From contig NZ_BAXR01000005.1 of the NCBI RefSeq assembly GCF_001310635.1, forward strand, positions 185,957 to 249,956: 64,000 nt of DNA, given 5' to 3'. This DNA is from Bacillus sp. JCM 19034. GTDB lineage: Bacteria > Bacillota > Bacilli > Bacillales > Bacillaceae_D. Position numbers and translations under genes: made by a program. Below are positions 11,718-21,578 of this stretch, piece by piece. Position 1 is the stretch's first letter. Every line of letters begins with the position of its first letter. Under the pieces are notes generated by a model. The model searched no databases and was not told the DNA's origin. It worked only from the letters and a program-made list of their open reading frames with translations.

Positions 11718-12673
11718 ATGTCTTCAATTGACTTAATTAAAAAGACATTGCCATTTATCTACGTTCGTCTTGGGATTTATGGTGCAATTATAGTAGGTTC
11801 ATTTCTTTATGTATTAATCGTATCACTGATTGGATGGCAAATATTTAAATTCATGGGGGAAGGGGCTATTCTTCCGGTTATTATCCTTACTCTCGTTTCT
11901 CTACTCGTAGGTTTTGGTATCATTAAATGGGTTGAACGATATTTCATCTACTTAGTAAAAGCCGGACATATTTATGTCATGACTGAATTATTAACGACTG
12001 GAAATATACCTGAAGGAAAAAGCCAATTAGGCTACGGTAAAGATAAGGTTGTTGAAACCTTCGGAAAAACGAGTGTGTTCTTTGTAATAAATACATTAGT
12101 TGATGGGGCTGTTAGACAGATTCAAAGGTGCTCATGCGAACTGCTGATTTCCTAAGTTTTATCCCACAAGCAAAATCTTTAATAGGTATCATCTCACGAA
12201 TTATCGGAACATCCTTACAATATGTCGATGAAGCTGTTCTAAGCTACACGATGAGATTTGAGAAAAATGGCAGGAGCGTTTGGCGTAATTCTGGTGACGG
12301 GATTGTTTACTATGCTCAATCATGGAAAGGAATCTTAAAAACGGCGGTTATTATTGTAGCTTTAAAAGCAGCAATTTGGTGGGGAAGCTTTTTCGGAGGT
12401 ATGTTCCTTATTTCTAGTATTGTTACTTTTGAAGGTAATTTAGCTGTATTAAATATCTTACCATTGATCTTCGGGTTCTTCTTGGCATCTGGCATGAGTA
12501 AAGCTTTTGTCGATCCTATAGCAACAGCATTAATGATTAAAGAGTTCCACAAAAATATCGAAAATAAAGAACTTTCTTTTGACTTAAGCCAAAAAATTTA
12601 CGACAACTCTTCAAAGTTCCGTCAGTTAATTTCAAAAGAAAAAGAAGAAACAAAACAACAAAACATACAGTAA
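11718..12673 (+). CDS. Multi-pass membrane protein of unknown function, one frameshift
   Basis: After repair about 318 residues. Membrane segments are predicted near residues 20-45, 55-75 and 80-95 in the first part and two or three around WKGILKTAVIIVALKAAIWW to LPLIFGFFLASG in the second, with a charged C-terminal tail (KEKEETKQQ). Between them SLQYVDEAVLSYTMRFEKNG and DGIVYYAQSW form the conserved cytoplasmic core also seen in related Bacillus and archaeal membrane proteins. The frame shifts near 12124-12127, where one extra A gives RQIQKVLMRTADF. ATG 11718 is chosen with AAGGAGGGA seven bases before. A lipoprotein gene follows 71 bases on, so they may form a unit. Confidence 0.7.
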
Positions 12674-12744
12674 GACTAAAGAAAATAACCACTACTATAG
12701 CTTTTAAGAAAGTTCACCGTGGTATAACAGGAGGTCATTTAATT

Positions 12745-13803
12745 ATGAAGCTTAAAAACACTATTTTAGGAATATCTATACCATTACTATTAGCGGGGTG
12801 CATCACAATTGGTGAAGAAACAGAACCAATGTCTAATGAGCCCGATGAGACTGAAGATCTAACGAATGATGAAGTAGAGCTTGAAACCCCCGAAGAAGAA
12901 ACGAATGAGGAAGAATCAGCTCTAGATGAAAGTGCGGTAAGTGATGTGCCTGAAACAGATGAAGAACTTCCAGGCTTAAATTTAACAGTATTAGAATTAG
13001 ATAAACTCCTCTACGATCTCGAGGAAATTGAAGGTTATGATCCAAGCAAACATATTGTGTTAGAGTATGATCAAACATTATTTTTCTCAAATGATATTTT
13101 GTCTGATGTTTTAAATTTAAATGTTAACTATGATGCTGATAATTTCTTCTCCGAAATTTTCGAAGGAGAAGGTACGTACACACATGAGATGGTCAATACT
13201 GATCGTTCATCTAGTATTCTAGAAGTGAATGAATATTGGAGATTTGATTATGATGATTATTGGACTTCGCCAGGAGACACTAACTATAACTATTTAGAAT
13301 ATGACGGACAACTGTTTATACCTGATAGAGTCGTAGAAATGATTGGAGATACACCCGTATATCGAGATCGACAAGCAAACATTATTGAACTAGGTGAGTC
13401 TTCTACTGAGGTTTATTTAAATACTTTAAATTATAATGATCGAAGCCATACAACTGCAACTCCAAGGGATAGTTTAACTTTCGAAGGAGAGAATTTAGGA
13501 CCAGGATTTGATTTAGAGATTGGATATTTTCATATGATCTCTAGTGGTGGACAATTAATTATAGACACTGAGGGCAAAAAGAAAACAGCATATCTAACTC
13601 TTAGCATTAAGGAAATTCCATCAGGAAGTGACTCAACTGACATTTCGATTACAACTGGTCACGAAGGCAAAGAAAAGACCGAAGTGTTTACCGTATCTGA
13701 GGGAGATCAGAAAGAAATCGAAATTGATATTGGTGGCTCGAATTACATTAATATGGAGACAGATACAAAAATCATTATGTATCTAACTGGATATGTAAAA
13801 TAA
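12745..13803 (+). CDS. Acidic secreted lipoprotein of unknown function
   Basis: A 352-residue protein with a lipoprotein signal peptide (hydrophobic stretch then lipobox LLAGC, Cys at about 19). A highly acidic linker of some 55 residues rich in Glu/Asp follows, then a beta-rich globular part with no recognised domain. The ATG is preceded by AGGAGGT. It lies 71 bases after the membrane protein and ends in a strong terminator. The acidic linker is typical of exported proteins that function in saline or alkaline surroundings. Function unknown. Confidence 0.75.
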   Translation: MKLKNTILGISIPLLLAGCITIGEETEPMSNEPDETEDLTNDEVELETPEEETNEEESALDESAVSDVPETDEELPGLNLTVLELDKLLYDLEEIEGYDPSKHIVLEYDQTLFFSNDILSDVLNLNVNYDADNFFSEIFEGEGTYTHEMVNTDRSSSILEVNEYWRFDYDDYWTSPGDTNYNYLEYDGQLFIPDRVVEMIGDTPVYRDRQANIIELGESSTEVYLNTLNYNDRSHTTATPRDSLTFEGENLGPGFDLEIGYFHMISSGGQLIIDTEGKKKTAYLTLSIKEIPSGSDSTDISITTGHEGKEKTEVFTVSEGDQKEIEIDIGGSNYINMETDTKIIMYLTGYVK

Positions 13804-13874
13804 AGCATTGGTTACATACCGTCCGTGAAAAAAAGGAACCTATACGCTTCACTTCATATTTAGTCATCATGAGT

Positions 13875-13908
13875 AACCGCCGTCAAATCATGAACGGCGG
13901 TTATTTTT
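13875..13908 (+). terminator. Rho-independent terminator of the lipoprotein gene
   Basis: Nine-base arms AACCGCCGT and ACGGCGGTT with a ten-base loop, then ATTTTTAT. Nearly identical arms and tail to the katG terminator at 5532. Confidence 0.85.
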
Positions 13909-13995
13909 ATCCTTTATACTTGTTTACAAATGTCATGGTAATGACCTTAACCTTTCTAAACAAGCTTTGCTCATAAGCCCTTTTCAAAAAATATA

Positions 13996-14160
13996 TTAGA
14001 TTACTGGGAACTCCATTTCATAATTAGGATACACATAATAAGGCGGCCTAGGTCCGATTTTTTGCATTGTCCAAGAGTGGTTCACGTAATGCATTGTTAC
14101 CTTTTCATCCGAATGGTTCGTTAGTAGCAATGTAACTTTTGGATTAAATTCAAATTTCAA
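13996..14160 (-). CDS. Small hypothetical protein
   Basis: A 54-residue protein if begun at TTG 14160, which has AGGGGGG seven bases upstream. An in-frame ATG at 14184 overlaps the stop of the preceding SDR gene and would give 62 residues. The sequence is Tyr/Pro-rich at the end (GPRPPYYVYPNYEMEF) and has a beta-type core (KVTLLLTNHSDEKVTMHYV). It has no recognised family. Position right behind the SDR gene suggests co-transcription. Confidence 0.5.
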   Translation of the reverse strand: MKFEFNPKVTLLLTNHSDEKVTMHYVNHSWTMQKIGPRPPYYVYPNYEMEFPVI

Positions 14161-14184
14161 ATAGATTCCCCCCTTCCCTATCAT

Positions 14185-15165
14185 TTAAGAACTCGTTGCT
14201 TCTCCTCCATTGATATGCAAGACCTGTGCTGTAACAAAGCGAGAATCATCTGAAGCAAGGTAAACATACGTTGGTGCCAATTCAAATGGTTGAGCCATTC
14301 TATTCATCGGATTAGAATAACCAAAAGTAGCTACTTGGTCTGCCGTAAAGCTTGCTGGGATAAGAGGTGTCCATACCCTTCCAGGTGCGACTGCATTTAC
14401 CCGAATCCCTTTATCAATGACATTTTTCGCTAATGCTCTCGTGAAACTCACAATCGCTCCTTTTGTAGCGGAGTAATCAATCATTTGTTCTTCCCCATTG
14501 TATGCTACAAGAGAGGACGTTCCAATGATCGAGCTTCCTTCTTTTAAATAAGGCAATGCCGCTCTTGTCGTATAAAAATGTGAATAAATATTAACTTTAA
14601 ATGTATCGTCAAATTGCTCATCAGTAACATCAGTTAATTCTTTTTGTTGAAATTGAATGGCAACATTGTTACATAAAATATCTAACCGTTGAAACGTTTG
14701 TACTGTTTTCTCCACAATATCTATACAATGTTTTTTATTACGTACATCACCCGGCAGTAGCAAACAGCGTCGTCCTAGCTCTTCAATTCTGGTTTTTGTA
14801 CGATTTGCATCATTATGTTCATCCAAATAGGAAATAGCAACATCTGCTCCTTCTTTCGCATAAGCAATTGCCACAGCAGCTCCAATTCCACTATCCCCAC
14901 CTGTGATTAGTGCAACTTTATCCTTTAATTTTCCACTTCCTTTATAATGGGGATTTTCTACAATCGGAAGTGGAGCCATCAATCCCTCAATTCCAGGGTG
15001 TCTCAGCTGTCTTTGTTCTGGTGCACTAAGCGGGATTTCCTCATAACGAGTAATCTTACCGTAGTTAGGATAAAGTGGATATGGCTCTTTTTGCATTTCG
15101 TCGATAAACTTCTTTTGCACTTTCTTAATTTGTTCAACTCTGCGAGCACTATCTTCTTGGTTCAT
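14185..15165 (-). CDS. Short-chain dehydrogenase with N-terminal extension (general-stress YhdF/YdaD type)
   Basis: A 326-residue SDR oxidoreductase. The Rossmann dinucleotide motif is GGDSGIG (around residue 90), the downstream NNVA motif (CNNVAIQF) and the catalytic YSATK are present, with a conserved Ser (GTSSLV) before it. The first ~75 residues (Pro/Tyr-rich, [10 protein letters not shown]) are the extension typical of the Bacillus stress-protein subgroup that uses NAD(P) on unknown alcohol or aldehyde substrates. GGGAGGGG precedes the ATG. It is followed without gap by a small hypothetical gene. Confidence 0.88.
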   Translation of the reverse strand: MNQEDSARRVEQIKKVQKKFIDEMQKEPYPLYPNYGKITRYEEIPLSAPEQRQLRHPGIEGLMAPLPIVENPHYKGSGKLKDKVALITGGDSGIGAAVAIAYAKEGADVAISYLDEHNDANRTKTRIEELGRRCLLLPGDVRNKKHCIDIVEKTVQTFQRLDILCNNVAIQFQQKELTDVTDEQFDDTFKVNIYSHFYTTRAALPYLKEGSSIIGTSSLVAYNGEEQMIDYSATKGAIVSFTRALAKNVIDKGIRVNAVAPGRVWTPLIPASFTADQVATFGYSNPMNRMAQPFELAPTYVYLASDDSRFVTAQVLHINGGEATSS

Positions 15166-15534
15166 CGGACCCCTCCCATACCTTCATTCTTTAATGAATA
15201 TATGCATAATCCGATAGATCATGATGATTTTCAACCTTCTTTAAATATTAACCACCTATCATTTTTTCATAATTATTAGTAAGACGAATAAACATATTCA
15301 TCATTACTCGTTCACTTCTCATAAGATTCCCTCCAAACTTAAAGTTTCATTGTTATTTAAATATTTATTGCTTCAGTCATCACAGGCTTCACGTTCCTCC
15401 ATTGAAGGTCCCAACGGAACCTGATAAAAACACCCTTTTCTACTATTAAAAATTATGATTAAAGAATTTTCTTATAAGTAGTGCATGTTGGTAAGACATA
15501 AGTAGCCCATGACGCATAGGTGCGTCGTGAATTC
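15166..15534. other. Intergenic spacer with only a weak hairpin
   Basis: AT-rich sequence holding no open frame with a ribosome binding site. A hairpin with GACGCA/TGCGTC arms near 15508-15528 lies behind the hydrolase stop but lacks a U tract. Confidence 0.4.
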
Positions 15535-16563
15535 TTATTGCCCTTCTTGTAATTCCTCTAATAAAAACTTTTTTATGAGTTTATCGATTTGAATAGAATC
15601 CTGCTCGTTCTGACCAATCCCAAAGCAATGTCCCCACTTAGAATCAATTGGATGAAAAACGGCATTTGGCATATGCTCTATTTCATACGCATTGTCTTCA
15701 GGAGGGAAGAAGAGGTCTGTTGATCCTGGCATGACAAGAGCTCGAGCTGTGATACTCCTTAATGCTTGTTCGAAATTACCATTATATTTCGGGTTCATGC
15801 TAATATCTCCGTTTATTCCTGTACGTAACATAGCCACTAAGTCATTGGCATCAAACGTAAAAAACACTTGATCCCAATAATCTTCTAAATATTCCTTCAA
15901 AGTTGTAAATCCTTCTGATTGATATAATTGCTCTAAATAATAGGATTGTGAAAACCCCCAAGGAGCATAAGCACGTCCCATTGCCGATAATCCATTTTTA
16001 GGTTGTTCAGTATAAAATCCTCCATTCCATTTGGAATCTGCTTGCAATGCCGCAATGAGCCCTTCAAAAACAACTTGTGCATGAGGACGAGTTTTTGCTA
16101 CACCTCCAAACGGTACAATGCGTTCTATGATCTCGGGATAACTGGCCCCCCATTGAAATGTTTGAATTGCACCGAGGGACCAACCTACAACGAGAGCTAT
16201 TTTTGTAATACCAAACTTTTCAGTTACTAGCTGGTGTTGAAAGCGGACATTATCATAAATGGTTATTAAGGGGAAATTAGCTTTGTCATATGGAGGTGGA
16301 GTATTGCTTGGTGATGAAGACAATCCATTCCCAAGCATATTTGGAACAATTATAAAATAGTGTTCAGGGTCAAGTGCTTTTCCCCTTCCTATCAACCACT
16401 CATTATCAGTATGTTGACCAGCAAACCAGGTAGGATAAACAATGACATTACTTTTGTCAGCGTTTAAGGTCCCGTAAGTTTTATAAGCAAGAAATGCATC
16501 AGGAAGGCTCTCCCCTGATTGTAAGTTTACTTTTTTAAGTGAATATATTTCGTAATCTTTCAT
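15535..16563 (-). CDS. Alpha/beta-hydrolase of the homoserine acetyltransferase (MetX)-like family
   Basis: A 342-residue alpha/beta-hydrolase. The N-terminal SLKKVNLQSGESLPDAFLAY, the PNMLGNGLSSSPSN oxyanion region and the nucleophile elbow GWSLGA mark the MetX-like group. Candidate catalytic acid is the Asp in GSTDLFFPPED and the His that in SKWGHCFG. Relatives acylate homoserine, but many members are plain esterases of unknown substrate, and I do not see evidence for one over the other. The start ATG has GGGAG upstream. Stands alone. Confidence 0.8.
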   Translation of the reverse strand: MKDYEIYSLKKVNLQSGESLPDAFLAYKTYGTLNADKSNVIVYPTWFAGQHTDNEWLIGRGKALDPEHYFIIVPNMLGNGLSSSPSNTPPPYDKANFPLITIYDNVRFQHQLVTEKFGITKIALVVGWSLGAIQTFQWGASYPEIIERIVPFGGVAKTRPHAQVVFEGLIAALQADSKWNGGFYTEQPKNGLSAMGRAYAPWGFSQSYYLEQLYQSEGFTTLKEYLEDYWDQVFFTFDANDLVAMLRTGINGDISMNPKYNGNFEQALRSITARALVMPGSTDLFFPPEDNAYEIEHMPNAVFHPIDSKWGHCFGIGQNEQDSIQIDKLIKKFLLEELQEGQ

Positions 16564-16638
16564 ATTTGTTCTTACTCCCTTCGCAAAAATAATAATTGAT
16601 TTCTTACATCCCGAGCACGATGTATACGCTTAAATAGC

Positions 16639-17828
16639 TCAGCTTTCTTTACTCAATGATTGGTCTAAATCTTTAGAGGCTCGCTCGGAAGCAAATAAAA
16701 TCGTTGCAATTAGTAATGATAGAAGAACAATAGATAGCCCTATCCAACCTAGGTTCGAAACAGATGATATGTTAATCACATAGCCCCCTAAAGCTGAACC
16801 TAATGCAAATCCAAATTGAATGAAAGATGTATTTACACTTAAAGCAATATCTGGAGATCTTGGTGCTTGTGTGACTAAATAAAATTGTTGTGCTGGAGAC
16901 GTCCCCCACGTTACTAACATCCAAATCATAATAACAACAATCAAGCCAAATAAACTTAAATGCCCGCCGAAAATTGCAAGCAAGAGTAACATAATAACTT
17001 GTAATAGAAGCCCGATAAAAATGGTAAACCTAGGTCCTTTTTTATCAACAGTCACCCCACCGAGTTTTGAGCCTATAAAACTACTAATGCCTGCTAGTAG
17101 CAGAACCCCACTAATTTGCGAGACGATCAAGTTTGATTTTGCTTGTAAAAAGGGTGTCAGATAAGTAAACAAGGTCGAATATCCACCAATATAAAGCAAT
17201 GTGACGATTACAGGTATCACGATTTTTTTGTTTTTCAATATTGATAATTGCATCCTAATTGTGATAATTTCTTTTTCTTTTATGTTTGGTACATACTTAT
17301 AGACGGCAATTAGAGGTACTACTGTTAATATTCCAACTATGATAAATAGTGCTCTCCACCCAATTACACTACTAAGAAAGGTTCCGATTGGAACGCCAAG
17401 TACAAGAGAGCTACTTAGTCCCATCAAAATGATTCCTATCGCATTGCCTCTTTTTCCTTTTTCAACGAGACGCGTAGCCACAGCCATGGCGACGACTGTC
17501 ACAACACCCCCGCTGACCCCCTGCAGGATTCTTGTAAAGAGCATCAGTCATACCAAGGGCTAAGAAAGGATAATAAGGTACTAACAATAAAGACTGTAAG
17601 CATCGTTAGCAAAAGTTTTTTTCGGTCTATGTTAACAGTCAGGGCAATAATTATAGGTGCACCAATGGCAGCAGAGAGAGCAAAAGTAGTTACAAGCAAT
17701 CCAACTGCAGAAGTCGATACATTGAAATCGTTTGATACCATTTGTATAACACCAGTGATAATATATTCAATCGTTCCTATTAAAAATACTGCGAAGGCAA
17801 GTAAATAAACATGTACTCTATTTTTCAT
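16639..17828 (-). CDS. Major-facilitator drug/sugar-type exporter, one frameshift
   Basis: About 396 residues after repair, with roughly twelve membrane segments. Motif-A-like RKKLLL after the second helix and LQGVSGGVVTVVAMAV in helices four to five fit the DHA1/arabinose-efflux type MFS group. The frame breaks near 17550, where adding one C restores SPWYDLMLFTRILQ. The start ATG 17828 overlaps the end of the upstream MerR gene, with GAGGG eight bases before it, indicating translational coupling. The linked regulator suggests inducible efflux of a compound sensed by it. Confidence 0.82.
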
Positions 17829-18654
17829 TAATGCAACCCTCATCCTCAATCGGTATTTGAATTTCGATTAATTTGATGTTTTCATTCCCCGACATTGGCA
17901 AATGAACTTCCCTTCCAGGTTGATCTTTTTTAATCTTGTAACCGTTTTGTTGAATCCATAATGCTAAATCAACGCAAGCAGTACATGCAATATCTGAATC
18001 TGAACGAAAGAGAAGTGTTGCCATGGACGATTCAGCAGGTAAAGATCGTATATTCAGTTCTTCAGAAATTGTATTTCTGTCTCGTTTAATAGAGTAGCCG
18101 ACTTCCAAATCAAATTCTCCATCTTTACCATTTGACTCTTTCCATAAAACGATTTTCGGTATTTTAATCATTGGAAGGTTGCGTTTTTCTATTAATTGAT
18201 CTAAAGTATGGAACATATTTGGTATATCTTCCGTAGATCCAGTCGAATTAATCGAAACAATTTCTTGCGTTTCAATTGCTTTTATGATTACCTCCTGTTC
18301 CTTCTCAACACATCCTTCAGCTTCAATCAACTTCATACGTTCTTTAATACGGTTTAATTTTATTTGCTCCGTTTCAATCAACTGCTGTATCTCACCTACT
18401 TTAAGCTTGAGCATTCCTCGAATTTGTTCAGGGGAAATCTCTTCCTCTAGAAGTGGAGAAATTTGTTGTAAGGTAAAGCCTAATTCTTTATAAATAAGGA
18501 TACGATTGACTTTCAAAAGCTGTTCTGCAGAATAATATCGATACCTAGTGTCTTGATCAACTTTATCTGGTTTTAGCACCCCAATTTGATCATAGTATCG
18601 TAGTGTTTTCAAAGGGATCTTGCTTAACATGGAAAACTCACTAATTTTAAACAT
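17818..18654 (-). CDS. MerR-family regulator with GyrI-like effector-binding domain (BltR/BmrR type)
   Basis: A 278-residue regulator. The N-terminal MerR winged helix (FKISEFSMLSKIPLKTLRYYD, then RYRYYSAEQL) is followed by a long coiled coil (about residues 80-115) and a GyrI-like ligand-binding domain in the last 150 residues. This is the architecture of Bacillus BmrR and BltR, which sense lipophilic cations. GGAGG stands before the ATG. Its 3' end overlaps the efflux gene by 11 bases. The promoter has the lengthened spacer expected for MerR activation, so autoregulation of the pair is likely. Confidence 0.88.
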   Translation of the reverse strand: MFKISEFSMLSKIPLKTLRYYDQIGVLKPDKVDQDTRYRYYSAEQLLKVNRILIYKELGFTLQQISPLLEEEISPEQIRGMLKLKVGEIQQLIETEQIKLNRIKERMKLIEAEGCVEKEQEVIIKAIETQEIVSINSTGSTEDIPNMFHTLDQLIEKRNLPMIKIPKIVLWKESNGKDGEFDLEVGYSIKRDRNTISEELNIRSLPAESSMATLLFRSDSDIACTACVDLALWIQQNGYKIKKDQPGREVHLPMSGNENIKLIEIQIPIEDEGCINEK

Positions 18655-18682
18655 TGTTACCTCCTTTTCCTATGTTTATTTG

Positions 18683-18714
18683 AGTATAAACCTTCCAGTA
18701 TAGGGGAAAGTCAA
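18683..18714 (-). promoter_or_regulatory. MerR-type promoter with 20-base spacer and internal palindrome
   Basis: On the minus strand TTGACT (18709-18714) and TATACT (18683-18688) are 20 bases apart, longer than the usual 17. The spacer holds the imperfect palindrome CTTTCC-N8-GGAAGG. This is the classic layout on which MerR-family activators untwist the DNA. Confidence 0.75.
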
Positions 18715-18992
18715 ACATTTAATTAGCTGTTTCCTACAACAAAAATCTACTGAGTAAAGGGACAATGCTAACGGAAATTATGTATTCGTACCGTTGTCAT
18801 GGGTAGCTAAAATTTGCTTGATCAAATGGATAATTTTATATTTAACATTAATTATATGAAACAATTGTTATTGATCGTCTGTAAGCTGTGAATGTCTAGT
18901 GAAATGGACAATTTTTGCTATTCAATCGGAAACACTTTCTTTACCAAATTTGTATTTAAACAATCAACCATCTAATATATTCAACAGTAGCT

Positions 18993-19028
18993 AAAAAAAC
19001 CTTGCATTCGTAATACGAAAACAAGGTT
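18993..19028 (-). terminator. Rho-independent terminator of the lipoprotein gene at 19063
   Basis: On the minus strand arms AACCTTG and CAAGGTT, with a further inner palindrome TTCGTATTACGAA, precede about seven U. Confidence 0.8.
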
Positions 19029-19062
19029 AGAAATATTAAATTAGAGAACCTATCAATGATAC

Positions 19063-19758
19063 CTACTCGCCTTCCGGCTCCTCTTTATACCCCACTGTCA
19101 TAACGACACTGTTAAACTGATCGTTCGAATTAGGATCAAAAAAGGCTTGAACGGAAAAACCTCCTCGATTCTCTATCTCATAAATATGCCAACTGTCTTC
19201 AAAAACCTTCGCTACATAATCACTTTCATAATAATATTCTAGCCCATGACCAGAAGGAAGTTCATAGGAATCAATCTCTTTTGCATCTAATGGAATAAAA
19301 GCTGCGATTTCCTCTAATGTTTCATCAATCGTTCGTTGTGGCTGATCCGTTTTCTCAAAGTCTAATGAAACACCTACAATTCGCCCCACATCATTAACCG
19401 TGTTCTCAAGTACATGCATATATTCGTTTAGAAATATATAAAATCCTCCTGCACCATCATCCGGTTCCCCGAAATAGTCAATAAATGCTCTGGTTTCATC
19501 ACCAACCCCTACTAGCGGAGCTTGTGTTTCAAATGTCGTTTCTCCGTTTCCCCAAATTTCCTGTAGCTCCTCAACAGTAATAACCGCTGCACTATTTGGC
19601 TCGTCTGACGCCAATTCTTCTGACTCATTAACGCCCTCGTCCGAAGACTGCTCTTGCTTTTCTTCTTGACCTTCATCTACAGAAGAGTCCTCTGGTTGAC
19701 TCTGACATCCTATTAGTAGGATCAAGAACATAATAGATAATAAACTAACTTTCCTCAA
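19063..19758 (-). CDS. Secreted lipoprotein of unknown function
   Basis: About 231 residues. A signal peptide ends in the lipobox LLIGC, and an acidic Glu/Ser/Asp-rich linker of about 45 residues follows. The globular part contains VTVEELQEIWGNGE and a segment about DYFGEPDDGAGGF, but no domain I can name. TTG 19758 is preferred because AAAGGGGA is eight bases upstream; an in-frame GTG at 19776 lies inside that ribosome binding site. Monocistronic, with its own terminator. Confidence 0.72.
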   Translation of the reverse strand: MRKVSLLSIMFLILLIGCQSQPEDSSVDEGQEEKQEQSSDEGVNESEELASDEPNSAAVITVEELQEIWGNGETTFETQAPLVGVGDETRAFIDYFGEPDDGAGGFYIFLNEYMHVLENTVNDVGRIVGVSLDFEKTDQPQRTIDETLEEIAAFIPLDAKEIDSYELPSGHGLEYYYESDYVAKVFEDSWHIYEIENRGGFSVQAFFDPNSNDQFNSVVMTVGYKEEPEGE

Positions 19759-19952
19759 TGACGTTTCCCCTTTCACAACTCTTTCCCATCTATCTTACAT
19801 GACATTAGTATTCTTTGAAAGGTCCATTCATTACTGACCAATTTTAATGGATAAAGACCTAAATAGTATGTTATTATATCTACAATTTCCATTTGTTACT
19901 ACGAACCACTGTTATAGTTCCAAATTTTAATTCATTTATTTAGGAGGAAATT

Positions 19953-20738
19953 ATGATTGTATTATTCATTTTTCTTTTTACTTTTCCATTTATGCTAATA
20001 GGATGGTCATTTATTGATGTGAAGAATGGTAAACGAGATAAAATCAATTGGAAGCTCCCGCTCCTTATTGCGATAATGCTAATGGTGGGAAGTGTTATCG
20101 GGCAGTTTTATTTATTAAGCACCTATGATCTCCCTTTGTTCCTAAGTAGTAACGACAGCATGATAGCATTTCTTGTTATTGGAATTTTCCTTGGGATTAT
20201 TGCCTTAGTTAATATCGTCGTAACTATTATCTGTCGGAAAAATAATGTGCCGAAAGAGTTACATAATAGCTCGACAGTTTGGAAATTTATTGGCGTATTA
20301 GGTGTGACTATCTTCGTATTTTTGCTCTGGTTTATGCCACTGGCAGAAAAGATTGACTATGTTTTAGCATTACATGATGCCATTGATACTGTATCTAGTG
20401 ATGAGGAGGCAGAGTTTTCCATTGCACTAGTTCGTTCTGAACCGGATTGTCTACGTGCTAGAAATTGTACAAACATGCGATATGATAATCAATTTTTTAT
20501 TAAAAACAATTTGGATGAAACAAAAGAAGTTCAGTTTATCATACGTGCTTTTAATGAAGAACAAAATGAGTTAAAAACGATAGAGTCGAATTTGATAACA
20601 ATAAAACCTAGAGAGCTACTACTCTTGGAAACTGACGAAACCATTACCAATTCGAGTATATGGGATCGATATTCATTCAAAACTGATGAAGAGGTTTATT
20701 CCTTTCAGTACAAATTCCAGTATCGTGATTCGAAGTAA
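19953..20738 (+). CDS. Membrane-anchored protein with four N-terminal helices
   Basis: A 261-residue protein. Membrane segments lie near residues 1-18, 34-54, 70-93 and 107-127. The remaining ~130 residues form a hydrophilic, probably extracytoplasmic domain with two Cys close together (PDCLRARNC) that could form a disulfide. AGGAGG precedes the ATG. No family recognised. Adjacent genes are on the opposite strand, so it stands alone. Confidence 0.68.
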   Translation: MIVLFIFLFTFPFMLIGWSFIDVKNGKRDKINWKLPLLIAIMLMVGSVIGQFYLLSTYDLPLFLSSNDSMIAFLVIGIFLGIIALVNIVVTIICRKNNVPKELHNSSTVWKFIGVLGVTIFVFLLWFMPLAEKIDYVLALHDAIDTVSSDEEAEFSIALVRSEPDCLRARNCTNMRYDNQFFIKNNLDETKEVQFIIRAFNEEQNELKTIESNLITIKPRELLLLETDETITNSSIWDRYSFKTDEEVYSFQYKFQYRDSK

Positions 20739-20818
20739 TATCAAGTAATGAATATTGAAGGTTAGTGAAAATACTATTTATAGATTCATATACTCCAAGA
20801 TCTAAATACGATAAACAC

Positions 20819-21118
20819 TTAGTGCTTATAGACAATTTTATGTTTGACCATTTCTAGGATATAAAAGTTAATACAAGTAATGATAGGTATAAAAAAAGCA
20901 AATATAAGAATTCCTAAACTAGCAAATAACCCCTCTACTCCTTTGAAATGATCAACTTTATAAAAGATAACAGTCGCTATCGTTAACAGAACTGTATTTA
21001 TACCAAAACCTATGATTACTCCTAGCCATTTACTAGCAGTCTTTTTATAGAACCAAATTGTACAGATAGTAGAAATGATCAGAGAACATAATAAAAAAAG
21101 GTAAACAGTAAGATCCAT
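20819..21118 (-). CDS. Small three-helix membrane protein
   Basis: A 99-residue hydrophobic protein with about three membrane segments (residues 3-22, 30-50, 65-90). The ATG at 21118 is supported by GGAGGTG six bases upstream; the reading frame extends three codons further but into that site. Family and function unknown. It may be co-transcribed with the next membrane-protein gene upstream (21182). Confidence 0.6.
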   Translation of the reverse strand: MDLTVYLFLLCSLIISTICTIWFYKKTASKWLGVIIGFGINTVLLTIATVIFYKVDHFKGVEGLFASLGILIFAFFIPIITCINFYILEMVKHKIVYKH

Positions 21119-21181
21119 GAAGAACACCTCCGACGTTTCAATACTATTACTCGTGCTATCCTATTAAAACTGAGCTATCCG

Positions 21182-21505
21182 TTAATAATCATTCTTTGAG
21201 ATTTGTCTTTTTAACATTCGTTCAATTATTAATCCTATCAATAGCCCAACGATAATTGGGATGAATGAAATTTCAGTATAGGAAAGCGTCATTTTAAATA
21301 TAAGAAAATCTATATTAGCCATAAAGCCAATTACATAAAGTAATATCATTGATCCGAATGAAGCGAATAGTGGGATCCAAAAGGACTTATTCAAAAACGT
21401 CACCACCCATTTATTTAATACCTGATATTTAAACACACATCTTGTAATACCTAAGCTGTTTCGCGAGAGAAAATCCTCTAATGGAGAGAATTCTCTCGCG
21501 AGCAT
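21182..21505 (-). CDS. Small membrane protein, start uncertain
   Basis: Up to 107 residues with two clear membrane segments (FWIPLFASFGSMILLYVIGF and FIPIIVGLLIGLIIERML). The frame opens at 21505, but the first ~35 residues overlap a strong inverted repeat (21463-21488) and no good ribosome binding site is visible there. The real start may be nearer residue 33. Unknown family. Its basic C-terminus follows the inside-positive pattern. Confidence 0.45.
   Translation of the reverse strand: MLAREFSPLEDFLSRNSLGITRCVFKYQVLNKWVVTFLNKSFWIPLFASFGSMILLYVIGFMANIDFLIFKMTLSYTEISFIPIIVGLLIGLIIERMLKRQISKNDY
21463..21489. repeat. Inverted repeat TCGCGAGAGAA
   Basis: An eleven-base inverted repeat with CpG-rich arms, one at about 21463-21474 and the other near 21490-21503. 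A partial third copy (TTTTCTCGC) lies near 21550. It sits at the upstream end of the small membrane-protein gene and stands out in an AT-rich context. It may be an operator or an RNA hairpin controlling that gene. Confidence 0.35.
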
Positions 21506-21578
21506 TACTTATTAGCTGTACCATGTAATTCTAACATCCGTTTCAACGAGTTTTCTCGCAATAGAATACTCTATTTTA

